A DNA stretch of 64,000 bases from Chloroflexota bacterium (lineage in GTDB: Bacteria > Chloroflexota > Dehalococcoidia > Tepidiformales > Tepidiformaceae), in contig JAPPAK010000001.1 in the NCBI GenBank assembly GCA_026705605.1, forward strand, positions 310,001 to 374,000, read 5' to 3'. A program made the translations under genes and the position numbers. This document shows, in pieces, positions 16,095 to 24,487 of the stretch (positions are counted from its first letter, which is position 1; every line of letters starts with the position of its first letter). A model generated the notes under the pieces. That model had not been told where the DNA came from and searched no databases. It worked only from the letters and a program-made list of their open reading frames with translations.

Positions 16095-17993
16095 TCACCC
16101 GCCCGCGTACCCCGCCGAACGGAGCGCTTCCGCGATCTCCGGGAGGATGGCGGGGTCGTCGATCGTTGGCGGAACGGTGTACGCCTCGCTGTCCGCGATC
16201 TTCTGCACCGTGCCCCGCAGGATCTTGCCCGAACGCGTCTTCGGCAGCCGTCCAACGACGATCGCTGTCTTGAACGAGGCGACCGGCCCGATCTGTTCGC
16301 GCACGAGCCGCACCGCCTCCCCCTCGATCGCACCTTGCTCGCGGTCGACTTCCGCGTTCAGCACCAGCAGCCCCAGCGGCGTCTGTCCCTTCAGCTCGTC
16401 CGCCACCCCTACCACGGCGCACTCGGCGACGTCGGGGTGGGCAGCCAGCACCTCCTCCATCTGTCCCGTCGAGAGGCGGTGCCCCGCCACGTTGATGACG
16501 TCGTCCGTGCGCGTCATCACGTACACGTAGCCGTCCTCGTCGATGTAGCCCGCGTCGCCCGTCTTGTAGTACCCGGGGAACTCCTCGAGGTACCCCTCGC
16601 GGTACCGGTCCTCCGCCTGCCACAGCGTGGGGAAGCTCCCCGGCGGCAGCGGCAGCCGCGCGACGAGGGCGCCGATGTCGCCCGGCGCGACCTCGCGGTT
16701 CGCCTCGTCCACCACGCGCACGTCCCAACCGGGAACCGGCTTCGTCGGCGAGCCGTGCTTCACCGGCATCAGCTCGATGCCCGCCGGATTGGCGCAGATC
16801 GACCAGCCCGTTTCCGTCTGCCACCAGTGGTCGATAACGGGCACGCCGAGCCGGTCCTCGGCCCACTGCACGGTGTCGGGGTCGGCCCGTTCGCCTGCCA
16901 GGAATAGCGTCCGCAGCCCCGCGATCTGCTCAGGCTGGATGAGCGCCCCGTTCGGATCCTGCTGCTTGATCGCCCGGAAGGCCGTCGGCGCCGTAAACAG
17001 CACCTTCACGTCATGTTCGGCGATCACGCGCCAGTAGACGGCCGCGTCGGGCGTCCCCACCGGCTTCCCTTCGAACAGGACGGTCGTGTTCCCGTGAATC
17101 AGGGGCCCGTAGACGATGTACGAGTGCCCGACCACCCAGCCCACGTCCGAGGCCGCCCAGTACACCTCGCCCGGCTCGACGCCGTAGATGTTGCGCATGC
17201 TCCAGTTGAGCGCGACCAGGTGGCCCCCGTTGTCGCGCACGATGCCCTTCGGCTGCCCCGTCGTCCCCGACGTGTAGAGGATGTAGAGCGGGTCCGTCGC
17301 CTCCACCCAGGTGCACGGGGCCGGCTCTGCCGCCGCTTCCGCCTCCGCCCAGTCGAGGTCCCGCCCCGCCACCATGGCCGCCGCCTCCTGCGGGCGCTGG
17401 AGGATCACGCAGTGGTCGGGCTTGTGCGCGGCGATGTTGATCGCCTCATCCAGCAGCGGCTTGTAGGCGACGATCCGGTTCGGCTCGATCCCGCACGAGG
17501 CCGAGAGCACGACCTTCGGTGTCGCGTCGTCGATGCGCACGGCCAGCTCGCTCGCCGCGAATCCCCCGAACACGACCGAGTGCACCGCCCCCAGCCGTGC
17601 GCACGCCAGCATGGCGATCACCGCTTCGGGCACCATCGGCATGTAGACGAGCACGCGGTCGCCCTTCCCAACTCCCGCCTCCGCCAGCACCCCCGCCACC
17701 CGTGACACCCGATCCAGCAGCTCCCGGTACGTGAACCGTTCGATGACGCCCGTGATCGGGCTGTCGTAGATGAGCGCGAGCTGGTCGCCGCGGCCGCCTT
17801 CGACGTGCCGGTCGAGCGCGTTGTAGCAGGTGTTCGTGACCGCCCCCGGGAACCAGCGGTAGAACGGCGCCCGTGAGTCGTCGAGCACCCGGTCCCAGCG
17901 CCGCTCCCAGTGGATCTCCTCGGCCGCCTCGGCCCAGAACGCCTCGGGGTCGGAGAGGGAGCGGGCATAGATGTCGTCGTAGCTGGCGGCCAT
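16095..17993 (-). CDS. prpE: Acyl-CoA synthetase, propionyl-CoA synthetase-like (AMP-forming)
   Basis: 632 aa, close to the PrpE length (about 630). The P-loop-like YTSGTTGQPKG is at 240-250, the SASCGIEPNRIVAYKPLLDEA segment is typical of PrpE rather than AcsA, and the catalytic Lys590 sits in KTRSGKILRGT. The enzyme would convert propionate (or acetate or another short acid) with ATP and CoA to the acyl-CoA. The start at ATG 17993 fits the family N-terminus (YDDIYARSLSDPEAFW). The gene stands alone on the minus strand; no methylcitrate or methylmalonyl genes are nearby, so the physiological substrate is not certain. Confidence 0.85.
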   Translation of the reverse strand: MAASYDDIYARSLSDPEAFWAEAAEEIHWERRWDRVLDDSRAPFYRWFPGAVTNTCYNALDRHVEGGRGDQLALIYDSPITGVIERFTYRELLDRVSRVAGVLAEAGVGKGDRVLVYMPMVPEAVIAMLACARLGAVHSVVFGGFAASELAVRIDDATPKVVLSASCGIEPNRIVAYKPLLDEAINIAAHKPDHCVILQRPQEAAAMVAGRDLDWAEAEAAAEPAPCTWVEATDPLYILYTSGTTGQPKGIVRDNGGHLVALNWSMRNIYGVEPGEVYWAASDVGWVVGHSYIVYGPLIHGNTTVLFEGKPVGTPDAAVYWRVIAEHDVKVLFTAPTAFRAIKQQDPNGALIQPEQIAGLRTLFLAGERADPDTVQWAEDRLGVPVIDHWWQTETGWSICANPAGIELMPVKHGSPTKPVPGWDVRVVDEANREVAPGDIGALVARLPLPPGSFPTLWQAEDRYREGYLEEFPGYYKTGDAGYIDEDGYVYVMTRTDDVINVAGHRLSTGQMEEVLAAHPDVAECAVVGVADELKGQTPLGLLVLNAEVDREQGAIEGEAVRLVREQIGPVASFKTAIVVGRLPKTRSGKILRGTVQKIADSEAYTVPPTIDDPAILPEIAEALRSAGYAGG

Positions 17994-18080
17994 GCGGGAA
18001 CCTCGGAGCCTGGAGTCGCGAGCGGTAGTCTACGGCGCTCGCCCGCCCCGTTCGCCCGCCCCCCTCTCCGCCACGCGCGG

Positions 18081-18086
18081 TAGGAT
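18081..18086 (+). promoter_or_regulatory. -10 box, LLM gene at 18111
   Basis: TAGGAT, 24 nt before the ATG at 18111, with a strong AAGGAG ribosome-binding site at 18099-18104. This gene therefore has a conventional short leader. Confidence 0.4.
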
Positions 18087-18110
18087 CGCCTCTCCTGCAA
18101 GGAGATGGCG

Positions 18111-19169
18111 ATGAAGGTTTCCAGCACGTACCCCGCGACCTGGCTCGCGGAAGTTGGTCCCCAGGCCCGACGGGCCGAAGAGCTCGGCTACGACAACACC
18201 GGCACCGGCGAGATGGCCCACGACCCCATGATCCTCGCCGCAGCCGCCGCCATGGCCACCGAGACCATCGAGATCGGTACCCTCGCGATCGCCTTCGCGC
18301 GCGCGCCCATGGTGCTCGCGATGGGCGCCTGGGACCTGCAGCAGGCTACCGGCGGCCGCTTCTCGCTCAGCCTCGGCAGCCAGGTGAAGGGCCACATCCA
18401 GCGCCGCTTCGGCATGCCCTGGAGCGCCCCCGCCCCCCGCATGCGCGACTACATCCGCACCCTCCACGCCATCTGGGACTCTTTCGAGACCGGCGAGAAG
18501 CCCGACTACGTCGGCGAGACCTACCAGTACACCCTCATGAATCCTCTGTTCTATCCCGGCCCCAGCGGCTACCCCCGCCCTAAGGTGCTGCTCGCCGCCG
18601 TCGGCGAGAAGATGACCCGCGTCGCCGGCGAAGTTGCGGACGGCGTCCTTCCCCACGGCTTCACAACCGACCGCTACATGCGCGAGGTCTTCCTCCCCAA
18701 CGTCGCGAAGGGCCTCGAGCGCGGCGGACGCACCTGGCAGGACATCGAGGTCTCGGCTGGCGGCTTCACCATCTACGGCGAGGACGAGTCCGAGATCGAG
18801 CAGAAGCGGGAGGCCCTGCGCCAGCCCATCTCCTTCTACGGCTCGACCCGCAGCTACCACGACGTCTTCCGCCTCCACGGCTGGGAAGACCTCGGCAAGC
18901 AGCTCCATTCCATGTCACTCCAGGGCAAGTGGGAGGAGATGAAGGGGGTCATCCCCGAGGACGTCCTCCACGAGTTCGCCCAGTCCTCGACCTACGACAA
19001 CCTCCCCCGGTTCGTGGCCGAACACCGCGAGTACGCCAGCCGCATGCAGTTCGAGATGCCGGTCGACACGCCTGCCCAGCGCGAGCGCTTCCAGCACATC
19101 CTGCGCGAGGTCCAGGCGGTGGAGACGCCGCGCGTCCCCCGCGAACTCGCCGCCCTCGACCCGGCGTGA
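18111..19169 (+). CDS. LLM-class F420-dependent oxidoreductase
   Basis: 352 aa. The AAGGAG site is 6 nt before ATG 18111, which is preferred over the ATG at 18105. Family signatures are EVGPQARRAEELGYDNTGTGE, IEIGTLAIAFARAPMVLAMG, GRFSLSLGSQVKGHIQRRFG and KVLLAAVGEKMTRVAGEVADG, matching a TIGRFAM group of actinobacterial and Chloroflexi F420-type LLM enzymes. It should transfer hydride between F420 and an unidentified substrate. The ketopantoate reductase-like gene follows after 22 nt, suggesting one transcript. Confidence 0.83.
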   Translation: MKVSSTYPATWLAEVGPQARRAEELGYDNTGTGEMAHDPMILAAAAAMATETIEIGTLAIAFARAPMVLAMGAWDLQQATGGRFSLSLGSQVKGHIQRRFGMPWSAPAPRMRDYIRTLHAIWDSFETGEKPDYVGETYQYTLMNPLFYPGPSGYPRPKVLLAAVGEKMTRVAGEVADGVLPHGFTTDRYMREVFLPNVAKGLERGGRTWQDIEVSAGGFTIYGEDESEIEQKREALRQPISFYGSTRSYHDVFRLHGWEDLGKQLHSMSLQGKWEEMKGVIPEDVLHEFAQSSTYDNLPRFVAEHREYASRMQFEMPVDTPAQRERFQHILREVQAVETPRVPRELAALDPA

Positions 19170-19191
19170 CCCCGCCCTCCATCCCCCCGCC

Positions 19192-20127
19192 ATGGCCAGC
19201 GTAGCCGTCATCGGCGCTGGGGCCGTGGGCTCCTACTACGGCGCCCGGCTCGCGCAGGCCGGCCACGACGTGCGTTTCCTCCTGCGCCGCGACTACGACG
19301 CCGTGGCAGAGCACGGGCTGCGCATCGAGTCGCACCACGGTGACTTCGCCCTCGACGGCCCCACCATCGCCCGCGATTCCTCCGACATCGGCCCGGTGGA
19401 CTGGGTCCTTTGTGGTCTCAAGACCACGTCCTTCGAGGAGGCCCCCGCCCTCATCCGCCCCTGCCTCGGCCCCGAGACGCGCGTGCTCGCCATCGTCAAC
19501 GGCCTCGGCATCGAGGAGCAGCTGGCCGCCGCCCTCGGCACCGGGCGCATCTTCGGGGGGCTCGCCTTCACCTGCATCAATCGCGGCGAGCCCGGCGTTG
19601 TCCACCACTACGAGTATGGACAGGTGTCCATCGCCCACCTCGGCGACGACCCCGCCGAGCTCGCCCTCGCCCTTGCCCTCTGGAAGGACGCGACGGTGGA
19701 GGTTTCGACCGCCCCCTCGGTCCTTCGCGCTCGCTGGGAGAAGCTCTGCTGGAACGTCCCCTTCAACGGCCTCACCGTTGCCGCCGGGGCCGTCACTACC
19801 GAGGCCATCGTCACCGACCCTGCCCTCCGCGCCGAAGCCCGCGCGCTCATGGAGGAAGTCGTAGCGGCCGGCAACGCCGCCCTCGCCTCCCGCAACAACC
19901 CCGAGCGCATCGACGGCGAGGCCGTCATCGCGCGCATGTTCACCCTCACCGACGTGATGGGCCCCTACCGCCCCAGCACCCTCATCGACTTCGTCGAGGG
20001 CCGCGCCATCGAGGTCGACGCCATCTTCGCCGAACCCGCCCGCCGCGCCCGCGCCCTCGGCGTCCCTACTCCCCGCCTCGACCAGCTCACCGCGCTCCTC
20101 GCCCGTCTCGACCCCGCCCGGGAGTAG
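19192..20127 (+). CDS. 2-dehydropantoate 2-reductase family (ApbA/PanE)
   Basis: 311 aa. The Rossmann motif GAGAVGSYYG begins at residue 8, and the C-terminal helical domain shows ARWEKLCWNVPFNGLTVAAGA, with the Lys and Asn that bind ketopantoate, and GPYRPSTLIDFVEGRAIEVDAI. It would reduce ketopantoate to pantoate with NADPH in coenzyme A synthesis, or act on another 2-oxoacid, since Chloroflexi often carry several paralogues. The start lacks an RBS but follows the LLM gene closely. Confidence 0.83.
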   Translation: MASVAVIGAGAVGSYYGARLAQAGHDVRFLLRRDYDAVAEHGLRIESHHGDFALDGPTIARDSSDIGPVDWVLCGLKTTSFEEAPALIRPCLGPETRVLAIVNGLGIEEQLAAALGTGRIFGGLAFTCINRGEPGVVHHYEYGQVSIAHLGDDPAELALALALWKDATVEVSTAPSVLRARWEKLCWNVPFNGLTVAAGAVTTEAIVTDPALRAEARALMEEVVAAGNAALASRNNPERIDGEAVIARMFTLTDVMGPYRPSTLIDFVEGRAIEVDAIFAEPARRARALGVPTPRLDQLTALLARLDPARE

Positions 20128-20135
20128 GAGCGGGA

Positions 20136-20579
20136 CTACTGCAGGTGTACCACCTGGAGCCCCGCCTCCGTCGCCGCGAGCCCCTCCGCCACGAGCCTCC
20201 GGTGGCAGTGCTCCGGAGCTGGCTCGCTGCAGAGGAAGCAGGGACTCCGTCGTAGCAGTTCGCGGTCGAACGATCCGTAGGCGTCGCGTTCGTCCATGAG
20301 CTGCCGGAAGCCCCGCTCGAACGTCTCCCAGGCCCCGCCCTGCTTCTTGAACGCGTCGAACAGCTCCTGCGCTGGGGCCAGATTCGGCAGGTGAACGTAC
20401 TCGATGCCCGCGATCTCCCGTGCGAACCAGGCAAGATCGTCCTGCTTCGCGAATCCGGCGAGCTGCGAGCGGTTGTGCAGGCGGATGTCGACCAGCGTCT
20501 CCACGCCCGCTCCCGTCAGCAGCGCGAAGAACTCCTCCGCCGTCTTCCGGGTGAACCCAATCGTGTAGATGGTGCTCAA
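20136..20579 (-). CDS. DUF488 family protein
   Basis: 147 aa beginning MSTIYTIGFTRKTAEEFFAL. The start is a TTG whose last two bases are the first two of the TGA stop of the upstream DDAH gene (TTGA overlap), so translation is probably coupled. The DUF488 pattern is clear: TIGFTRK, VDIRLHNRSQ, ERGFRQLMDE and LLRRSPCFLCSEPAPEHCHRRLVAEGL, whose conserved Cys/His cluster may bind metal. The biochemical function of the family is not settled. Confidence 0.78.
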   Translation of the reverse strand: MSTIYTIGFTRKTAEEFFALLTGAGVETLVDIRLHNRSQLAGFAKQDDLAWFAREIAGIEYVHLPNLAPAQELFDAFKKQGGAWETFERGFRQLMDERDAYGSFDRELLRRSPCFLCSEPAPEHCHRRLVAEGLAATEAGLQVVHLQ

Positions 20580-21403
20580 GGTCGCCCCCGCCCATCGAAC
20601 TCCCTGAACGCGTCCAGCATCAGCACCAGGCACTTCACGCTCCCTCCCGCCTTGATGAACTCGTCCATGGGAGTTTCCGCCACTGCGAATCCATGGTCCC
20701 GAAGCGCGCGCACTGTCTCCCCGCAGCCCGTGTTCAGCACGACGGTCTCGCCGGCGAGAACGGCATTGCAGGCGAAGCGGGCGGCATCGCGCTCGCTCAC
20801 CGCGATCAGCGTCGGGAAGTGTTCCTTCAGCGCCTTTTGCGACGCCTCCGTGAAAGCGAGTGGGTAGAACAGGCCCCGTCCCCCACCGAGCGGAGCGAGA
20901 CACGTATCGAGGTGGTAGAAGCGGGGGTCGGTCAGTTCCAGGCGCACCGTCTCGCGCCCGAGCAGTTCATCGATGTGGTCGAGTGCGCGGAACTCGGTGC
21001 GGAAGCGGTAGCCCGCGAACACGGCGCCGTCCGCCGGCAGCACGTCGCCCTCGCCCTCCCAGAAGTGCGGCTCGTGGACTGTTTCGATGCGGTAGCCGTG
21101 CGTCTCGAACCAGTCAGTGAAGCGCCCTTCCTCCAGCTGCCGTTCGGGAAAGCGGAAGTTCGCGGGGATGAAGCGTTCCCCCACGACCACCCCCGCGTTC
21201 GCCGTGAAGGTCATGTCCGGCGTGTCGGTTCCCTGCTCGACCAGCTCCACCTCCACCCCGAGTGCCGTGAGCGTCTCGCGCAGGCCCCGCCACTGCGCAT
21301 TGGCGCGCTCGGTCCGCACGGCGTTGGCGCGACGCATCCACGGGTTGATCTCGTAGTCGATGCGGTAGTGAACGGGTTCGCACATCAAGACCCTGCGCGT
21401 CAC
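20576..21403 (-). CDS. DDAH-like amidinotransferase-superfamily hydrolase
   Basis: 275 aa, GTG start at 21403 placed 6 nt after a -10 box. The guanidine-modifying fold residues are visible: TANAGVVVGERFIPANF, Glu116/Asp120 in WEGEGD, His164 and Asp166 in YHLDTCLAPLGGG, and the nucleophile Cys258 in GGSVKCL. The family contains dimethylarginine dimethylaminohydrolase and arginine deiminase-like enzymes that release methylamine or ammonia to give citrulline or ornithine. The exact substrate cannot be read. The DUF488 gene overlaps its stop. Confidence 0.85.
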   Translation of the reverse strand: MTRRVLMCEPVHYRIDYEINPWMRRANAVRTERANAQWRGLRETLTALGVEVELVEQGTDTPDMTFTANAGVVVGERFIPANFRFPERQLEEGRFTDWFETHGYRIETVHEPHFWEGEGDVLPADGAVFAGYRFRTEFRALDHIDELLGRETVRLELTDPRFYHLDTCLAPLGGGRGLFYPLAFTEASQKALKEHFPTLIAVSERDAARFACNAVLAGETVVLNTGCGETVRALRDHGFAVAETPMDEFIKAGGSVKCLVLMLDAFREFDGRGRP

Positions 21404-21409
21404 CCCGCA

Positions 21410-21415
21410 AGTGTA
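21410..21415 (-). promoter_or_regulatory. -10 box, DDAH-like gene (leaderless)
   Basis: TACACT on the minus strand ends 6 nt before the GTG at 21403. Transcription would start at the GTG itself; no ribosome-binding site is present. Confidence 0.55.
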
Positions 21416-21443
21416 GGCCAGCGTGCCGCGCTCCTTACCTGCG

Positions 21444-21449
21444 TATCAT
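21444..21449 (+). promoter_or_regulatory. -10 box, LLM gene at 21473
   Basis: TATCAT, 23 nt upstream of ATG 21473, with GGAG at 21461-21464. The divergent DDAH -10 box lies only 28 nt away, so the two promoters nearly abut. Confidence 0.4.
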
Positions 21450-21472
21450 CTCCCGCCGATGGAGACACACAG

Positions 21473-22669
21473 ATGAAGCTTCCCTGGCGGCTCAAGTTCG
21501 GCCTCTTCATGGCCCCCTACCACCCTGTGCGCGACAACATGAACCTCACCATCCGGCGCGATGTCCGCACCATCCAATGGCTCGATGAGCTCGGCTACGA
21601 CGAAGTCTTCATCGGCGAGCACCACTCCGGTGGCTGGGAACCCATCTCCAGCCCCGAGGTCTTCATCGCCCACGTCGCCCAGGAGACGCAATCCATCAAG
21701 CTCGGCACCGGCGTCCTCTCGCTCGGTTACCACCACCCCTACATGATCGCCGAACGCATCCTCCTCCTCGACCAGCTCACCCGCGGGCGTGTCATGCTCG
21801 GCCTCGGCCCCGGCGCCACCGCCCCCGACACCCCCCAGCTTGGGCTCCACCCCACCCAGCTCCGCCCCCGCCTCGACGAGGGCCTCGGCGTCATCCTCCG
21901 TCTCCTCAACGGCGAGGAGGTCACCCACGAGAGCCCCGGCTGGTTCACCCTCAAGAACGCCTCCTGCCAGCTCCAGCCGTACCACGAGGAGGGCATCCCC
22001 GTCTTCGTCACCGCCACCTCCTCGCCCGGCAGCGCCCGCGTCGCCGGAAAGCACGGCGTCGGCATTCTCTCCGGCGGCTCATTCCGCCCCCTCGGCCCGG
22101 GTCTCAAGAGCATCTGGGACACCGCCCTGGACGCGGCCGCCGAGCACGGCCACACACTCGATCGTCGCGACTACCGTGTCATGACCCGCATCTACGTCGC
22201 CGAGAGCCGCGAGCAGGCCTGTCGCGATATCTCCGTGGGCCTGCACGAGTTCGACTTCGAGTACTTCAGCGGCACCCTCGGACGTCCCGCCCCGTCCTAC
22301 GACGGCCCGCCCGAGGGCTACGCCGACTGGTGCGTCGACAATGGCGGCGCCCTCTTTGGCACCCCCGAAGAGGTCACCGCCGGCCTCAAGCAGCTCTGGG
22401 AAGCCAGCGGCGAGGGTTTTGGTGGCATCCTCCTCATGGGGAACGAATTCGCGCCGCCCGAGCGCATGCGCAACCACTACGAGCTGCTCGCCCGCTACGT
22501 CATGCCCCACTTCAACGGCGCCTACGAACGGCCCTCCCGCTCCCACGCGCGCGCCGTGAACGAGCGGGTCGCCAACAACCAGGGCGAGGCCGAAGCCATC
22601 GCCGAGGCCATCCGCGCCGCCGGCGGCGAGGTCCCCGACGTCATCCTCGGCGCTCCCATCAAGAAGTAG
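21473..22669 (+). CDS. LLM-class flavin/F420 monooxygenase-like protein
   Basis: 398 aa from ATG 21473 (start MKLPWRLKFGLFMAPYHP). An earlier ATG at 21459 is closed by a stop after five codons. Signatures: DELGYDEVFIGEHHSGGWE, IKLGTGVLSLGYHHPYM, LTRGRVMLGLGPGATAPD, FVTATSSPGSARVAGKHG and FGTPEEVTAGLKQLWE. The EHHSGGW and PD-ML-G features resemble limonene monooxygenase/alkanesulfonate monooxygenase-type enzymes, so this one may use FMNH2 and oxygen rather than F420. It differs clearly in length and sequence from the other two LLM proteins of the window. Substrate unknown. Confidence 0.83.
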   Translation: MKLPWRLKFGLFMAPYHPVRDNMNLTIRRDVRTIQWLDELGYDEVFIGEHHSGGWEPISSPEVFIAHVAQETQSIKLGTGVLSLGYHHPYMIAERILLLDQLTRGRVMLGLGPGATAPDTPQLGLHPTQLRPRLDEGLGVILRLLNGEEVTHESPGWFTLKNASCQLQPYHEEGIPVFVTATSSPGSARVAGKHGVGILSGGSFRPLGPGLKSIWDTALDAAAEHGHTLDRRDYRVMTRIYVAESREQACRDISVGLHEFDFEYFSGTLGRPAPSYDGPPEGYADWCVDNGGALFGTPEEVTAGLKQLWEASGEGFGGILLMGNEFAPPERMRNHYELLARYVMPHFNGAYERPSRSHARAVNERVANNQGEAEAIAEAIRAAGGEVPDVILGAPIKK

Positions 22670-22680
22670 CCCCGGTCGGG

Positions 22681-23115
22681 ATGTCGACGCAGCAACCCCT
22701 CGGATCGCGCTGGCGCTGCCCCGAATGCTCCCGCGAGTTCGGCCGTACGCGCCAGCAGCACGACTGCGCCCCCGGCCTCACCATCGAGGAGTACTTCGCC
22801 ACGGGGCCGCCCCACGAACGGCCCGTCTTCGAGGCCGTCCACGCCCACCTGGCGCAGTACGACGACCTTTACGTCGAGCCCCTCGCCGTCGGCATCTTCT
22901 TCAAGCGCAGGCGGACGTTCGCGCAGCTCCGCCCCATGCGGCGCTGGGTGCAACTCAGCATGCTGCTGCCCCGCAAAGTCGACGACCCCCGTATCTCCCG
23001 CAAGGTCGTCGATACCGGCAGGAGCTTCTACCACGTCCTCAACATCGCCGTACCCGAACAGGTCGACGAGACCGTGCGCGGCTGGCTCGACGAGGCCTAC
23101 CTCAGCGACAGCTAG
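22681..23115 (+). CDS. Zinc-ribbon plus DUF5655-like protein
   Basis: 144 aa. The first 30 residues carry a treble-clef-like metal site (RWRCPECSREFGRTRQQHDC; Cys13, Cys16, His27, Cys29), followed by LTIEEYFATGPPHERPVFEA and a compact domain with VGIFFKRRRTFAQLRPMRRWVQLSM, the DUF5655 pattern. Function unknown; DUF5655 domains are small and basic and are sometimes attached to nucleic-acid-related proteins. It starts 11 nt after the LLM stop codon, so it is likely co-transcribed. Confidence 0.68.
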   Translation: MSTQQPLGSRWRCPECSREFGRTRQQHDCAPGLTIEEYFATGPPHERPVFEAVHAHLAQYDDLYVEPLAVGIFFKRRRTFAQLRPMRRWVQLSMLLPRKVDDPRISRKVVDTGRSFYHVLNIAVPEQVDETVRGWLDEAYLSDS

Positions 23116-23121
23116 GGGGCG

Positions 23122-24033
23122 TCAGCCGGACCCCGACCCCAGCTCGCCGCCGTTCCACTCCTCCCAGAGCTTCACGATCTCCGTGACCCCTGCCGTGTCG
23201 CCAAGCAGTTCCGCCGCGTCCTTCCACAGATCCCGGGTGCGGGCCAGGATCGGAGCCTCCATCTCCAGCCCCTCGGCCAGGCCCCCGGCGATGCCGACGT
23301 CCTTCGCCATGAGCGCGACGGTGAACCCGGCGCTGAAGTCCCGACTCAGGATCTCCTCCGCGATCTTCCCCTGTGTCGCCGCGCTCCGGCCCGACGACGC
23401 GTTGAGCACGTCGACCATCTTCGCCGGCTCCAGCCCCATGCGGTCCCCCACGATGAGCGCCTCGCAGGCCGACGACAGCGCGGCCGCCGAGCAGTAGTTA
23501 TTCAGCGCTTTCATGGCGTGCCCCGTCCCCGAGCCCCCCATCTCGTAGATGACCCGGCCCAGGTGCTCCAGAACGGGCCGGCAGCGGTCGATCTCGTCCC
23601 GGTCGCCGCCCACCATGATCGCGAGCGACCCGCCCCGCGCCCCGGCCACTCCGCCTGAGACCGGCGCGTCCACCACGGCCACGCCATGAGGCCGCAGGTC
23701 TTCCGCGAGCTGCCGCGTGCCCAGTGGCGCCGAGCTGCTCATGTCGAGGAGCACGCTGCCGTTGGCGAACCCCGCCGCCAGTCCCCCGTCCCCGAGCGCG
23801 ACCTCGCGCACGATGTCGCCGTTGGGCAGCATCGTGATGACCGCGTCGCTTGCCGTCGCCAGCGCCGCCAGGTCAGTCGTCGCCGAGGCCCGGTGCTCCC
23901 CCGCGAACGACTCCGCGACGTCCACCCGTGCGTCGTGCACGGTGAGCGGGTAGTGGGGGTCGAGCAGGTGCGCCATCGGCCACCCCATGTTCCCCAGCCC
24001 CACGAAGCCGATGCGCGTGATCGCCTCAGGCAT
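23122..24033 (-). CDS. 3-hydroxyisobutyrate dehydrogenase-family protein
   Basis: 303 aa from ATG 24033. NAD(P) motif GFVGLGNMGWPMA starts at residue 9, the substrate-binding segment is VVDAPVSGGVAGARGGSLAIMVGG, and the catalytic Lys is in GHAMKALNNY. The family oxidises 3-hydroxyisobutyrate, tartronate semialdehyde or other beta-hydroxyacids. Its first 8 nt overlap the upstream CMD-family gene, so the two are translationally linked. Confidence 0.88.
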   Translation of the reverse strand: MPEAITRIGFVGLGNMGWPMAHLLDPHYPLTVHDARVDVAESFAGEHRASATTDLAALATASDAVITMLPNGDIVREVALGDGGLAAGFANGSVLLDMSSSAPLGTRQLAEDLRPHGVAVVDAPVSGGVAGARGGSLAIMVGGDRDEIDRCRPVLEHLGRVIYEMGGSGTGHAMKALNNYCSAAALSSACEALIVGDRMGLEPAKMVDVLNASSGRSAATQGKIAEEILSRDFSAGFTVALMAKDVGIAGGLAEGLEMEAPILARTRDLWKDAAELLGDTAGVTEIVKLWEEWNGGELGSGSG

Positions 24034-24409
24034 CGCCGTCCACCTCCGCGAATACTTCGCGCGCCACGCGGAATCCGTCGAGCGCGGCCGGAGCCCCGCA
24101 GTAGACGGCCGCCTGCAGCAGCACCTCGCGGATCTCCTCGCGCGAGAGGCCGTTGTTGAGCGCGCCACGAACGTGCAGGCGAAGCTCGTGCGGGCGGTTC
24201 AAGGCCGTCAGCATCCCCAGGTTCAGCAGGCTTCGGTCGCGCCGCGACAGCCCGTCGCGACCCCAGATCGCTCCCCACGCGTGCTCCGTCACCAGCTCCT
24301 GCAGTGGCATCGTGAAGTCGTCGGCCTGCGCCAGCGACCGGTCGACGTACTCGTCCCCGAGCACCTCCCGCCGGATCGCCAGTCCCTTCTCGAACAGCTC
24401 CGAAGGCAT
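24026..24409 (-). CDS. Carboxymuconolactone decarboxylase family protein
   Basis: 127 aa. The helical CMD fold is recognisable from EHAWGAIWGRDGLSRRDRSLLNLGMLTALNRPHELRLHVRGALNNGLSREEIREVLLQAAVYCGAPAALDG-type spacing. It has no AhpD-type CxxC, so it belongs to the PcaC-like branch, which decarboxylates 4-carboxymuconolactone or performs related ring chemistry. It forms an operon with the overlapping dehydrogenase, which suggests a catabolic step on a ring-cleavage or branched-acid intermediate. Confidence 0.85.
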   Translation of the reverse strand: MPSELFEKGLAIRREVLGDEYVDRSLAQADDFTMPLQELVTEHAWGAIWGRDGLSRRDRSLLNLGMLTALNRPHELRLHVRGALNNGLSREEIREVLLQAAVYCGAPAALDGFRVAREVFAEVDGDA

Positions 24410-24487
24410 GCTTCCTCCTCTGCCCGCGACCCACCGCGGGCAGCCGGAGCCTACCCCGAAGCGCCCTCGATTGGTACGGACCGTTCC

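Noticed and set aside
18949-20595. 548-codon minus-strand frame over the ketopantoate reductase
   Set aside because: Low-complexity Gly/Ala/Glu translation opposite two real genes.
20693-21472. N-terminal extension of the LLM protein starting at 20693
   Set aside because: The extension is antisense to the DDAH-like gene; ATG 21473 has GGAG and a -10 box.
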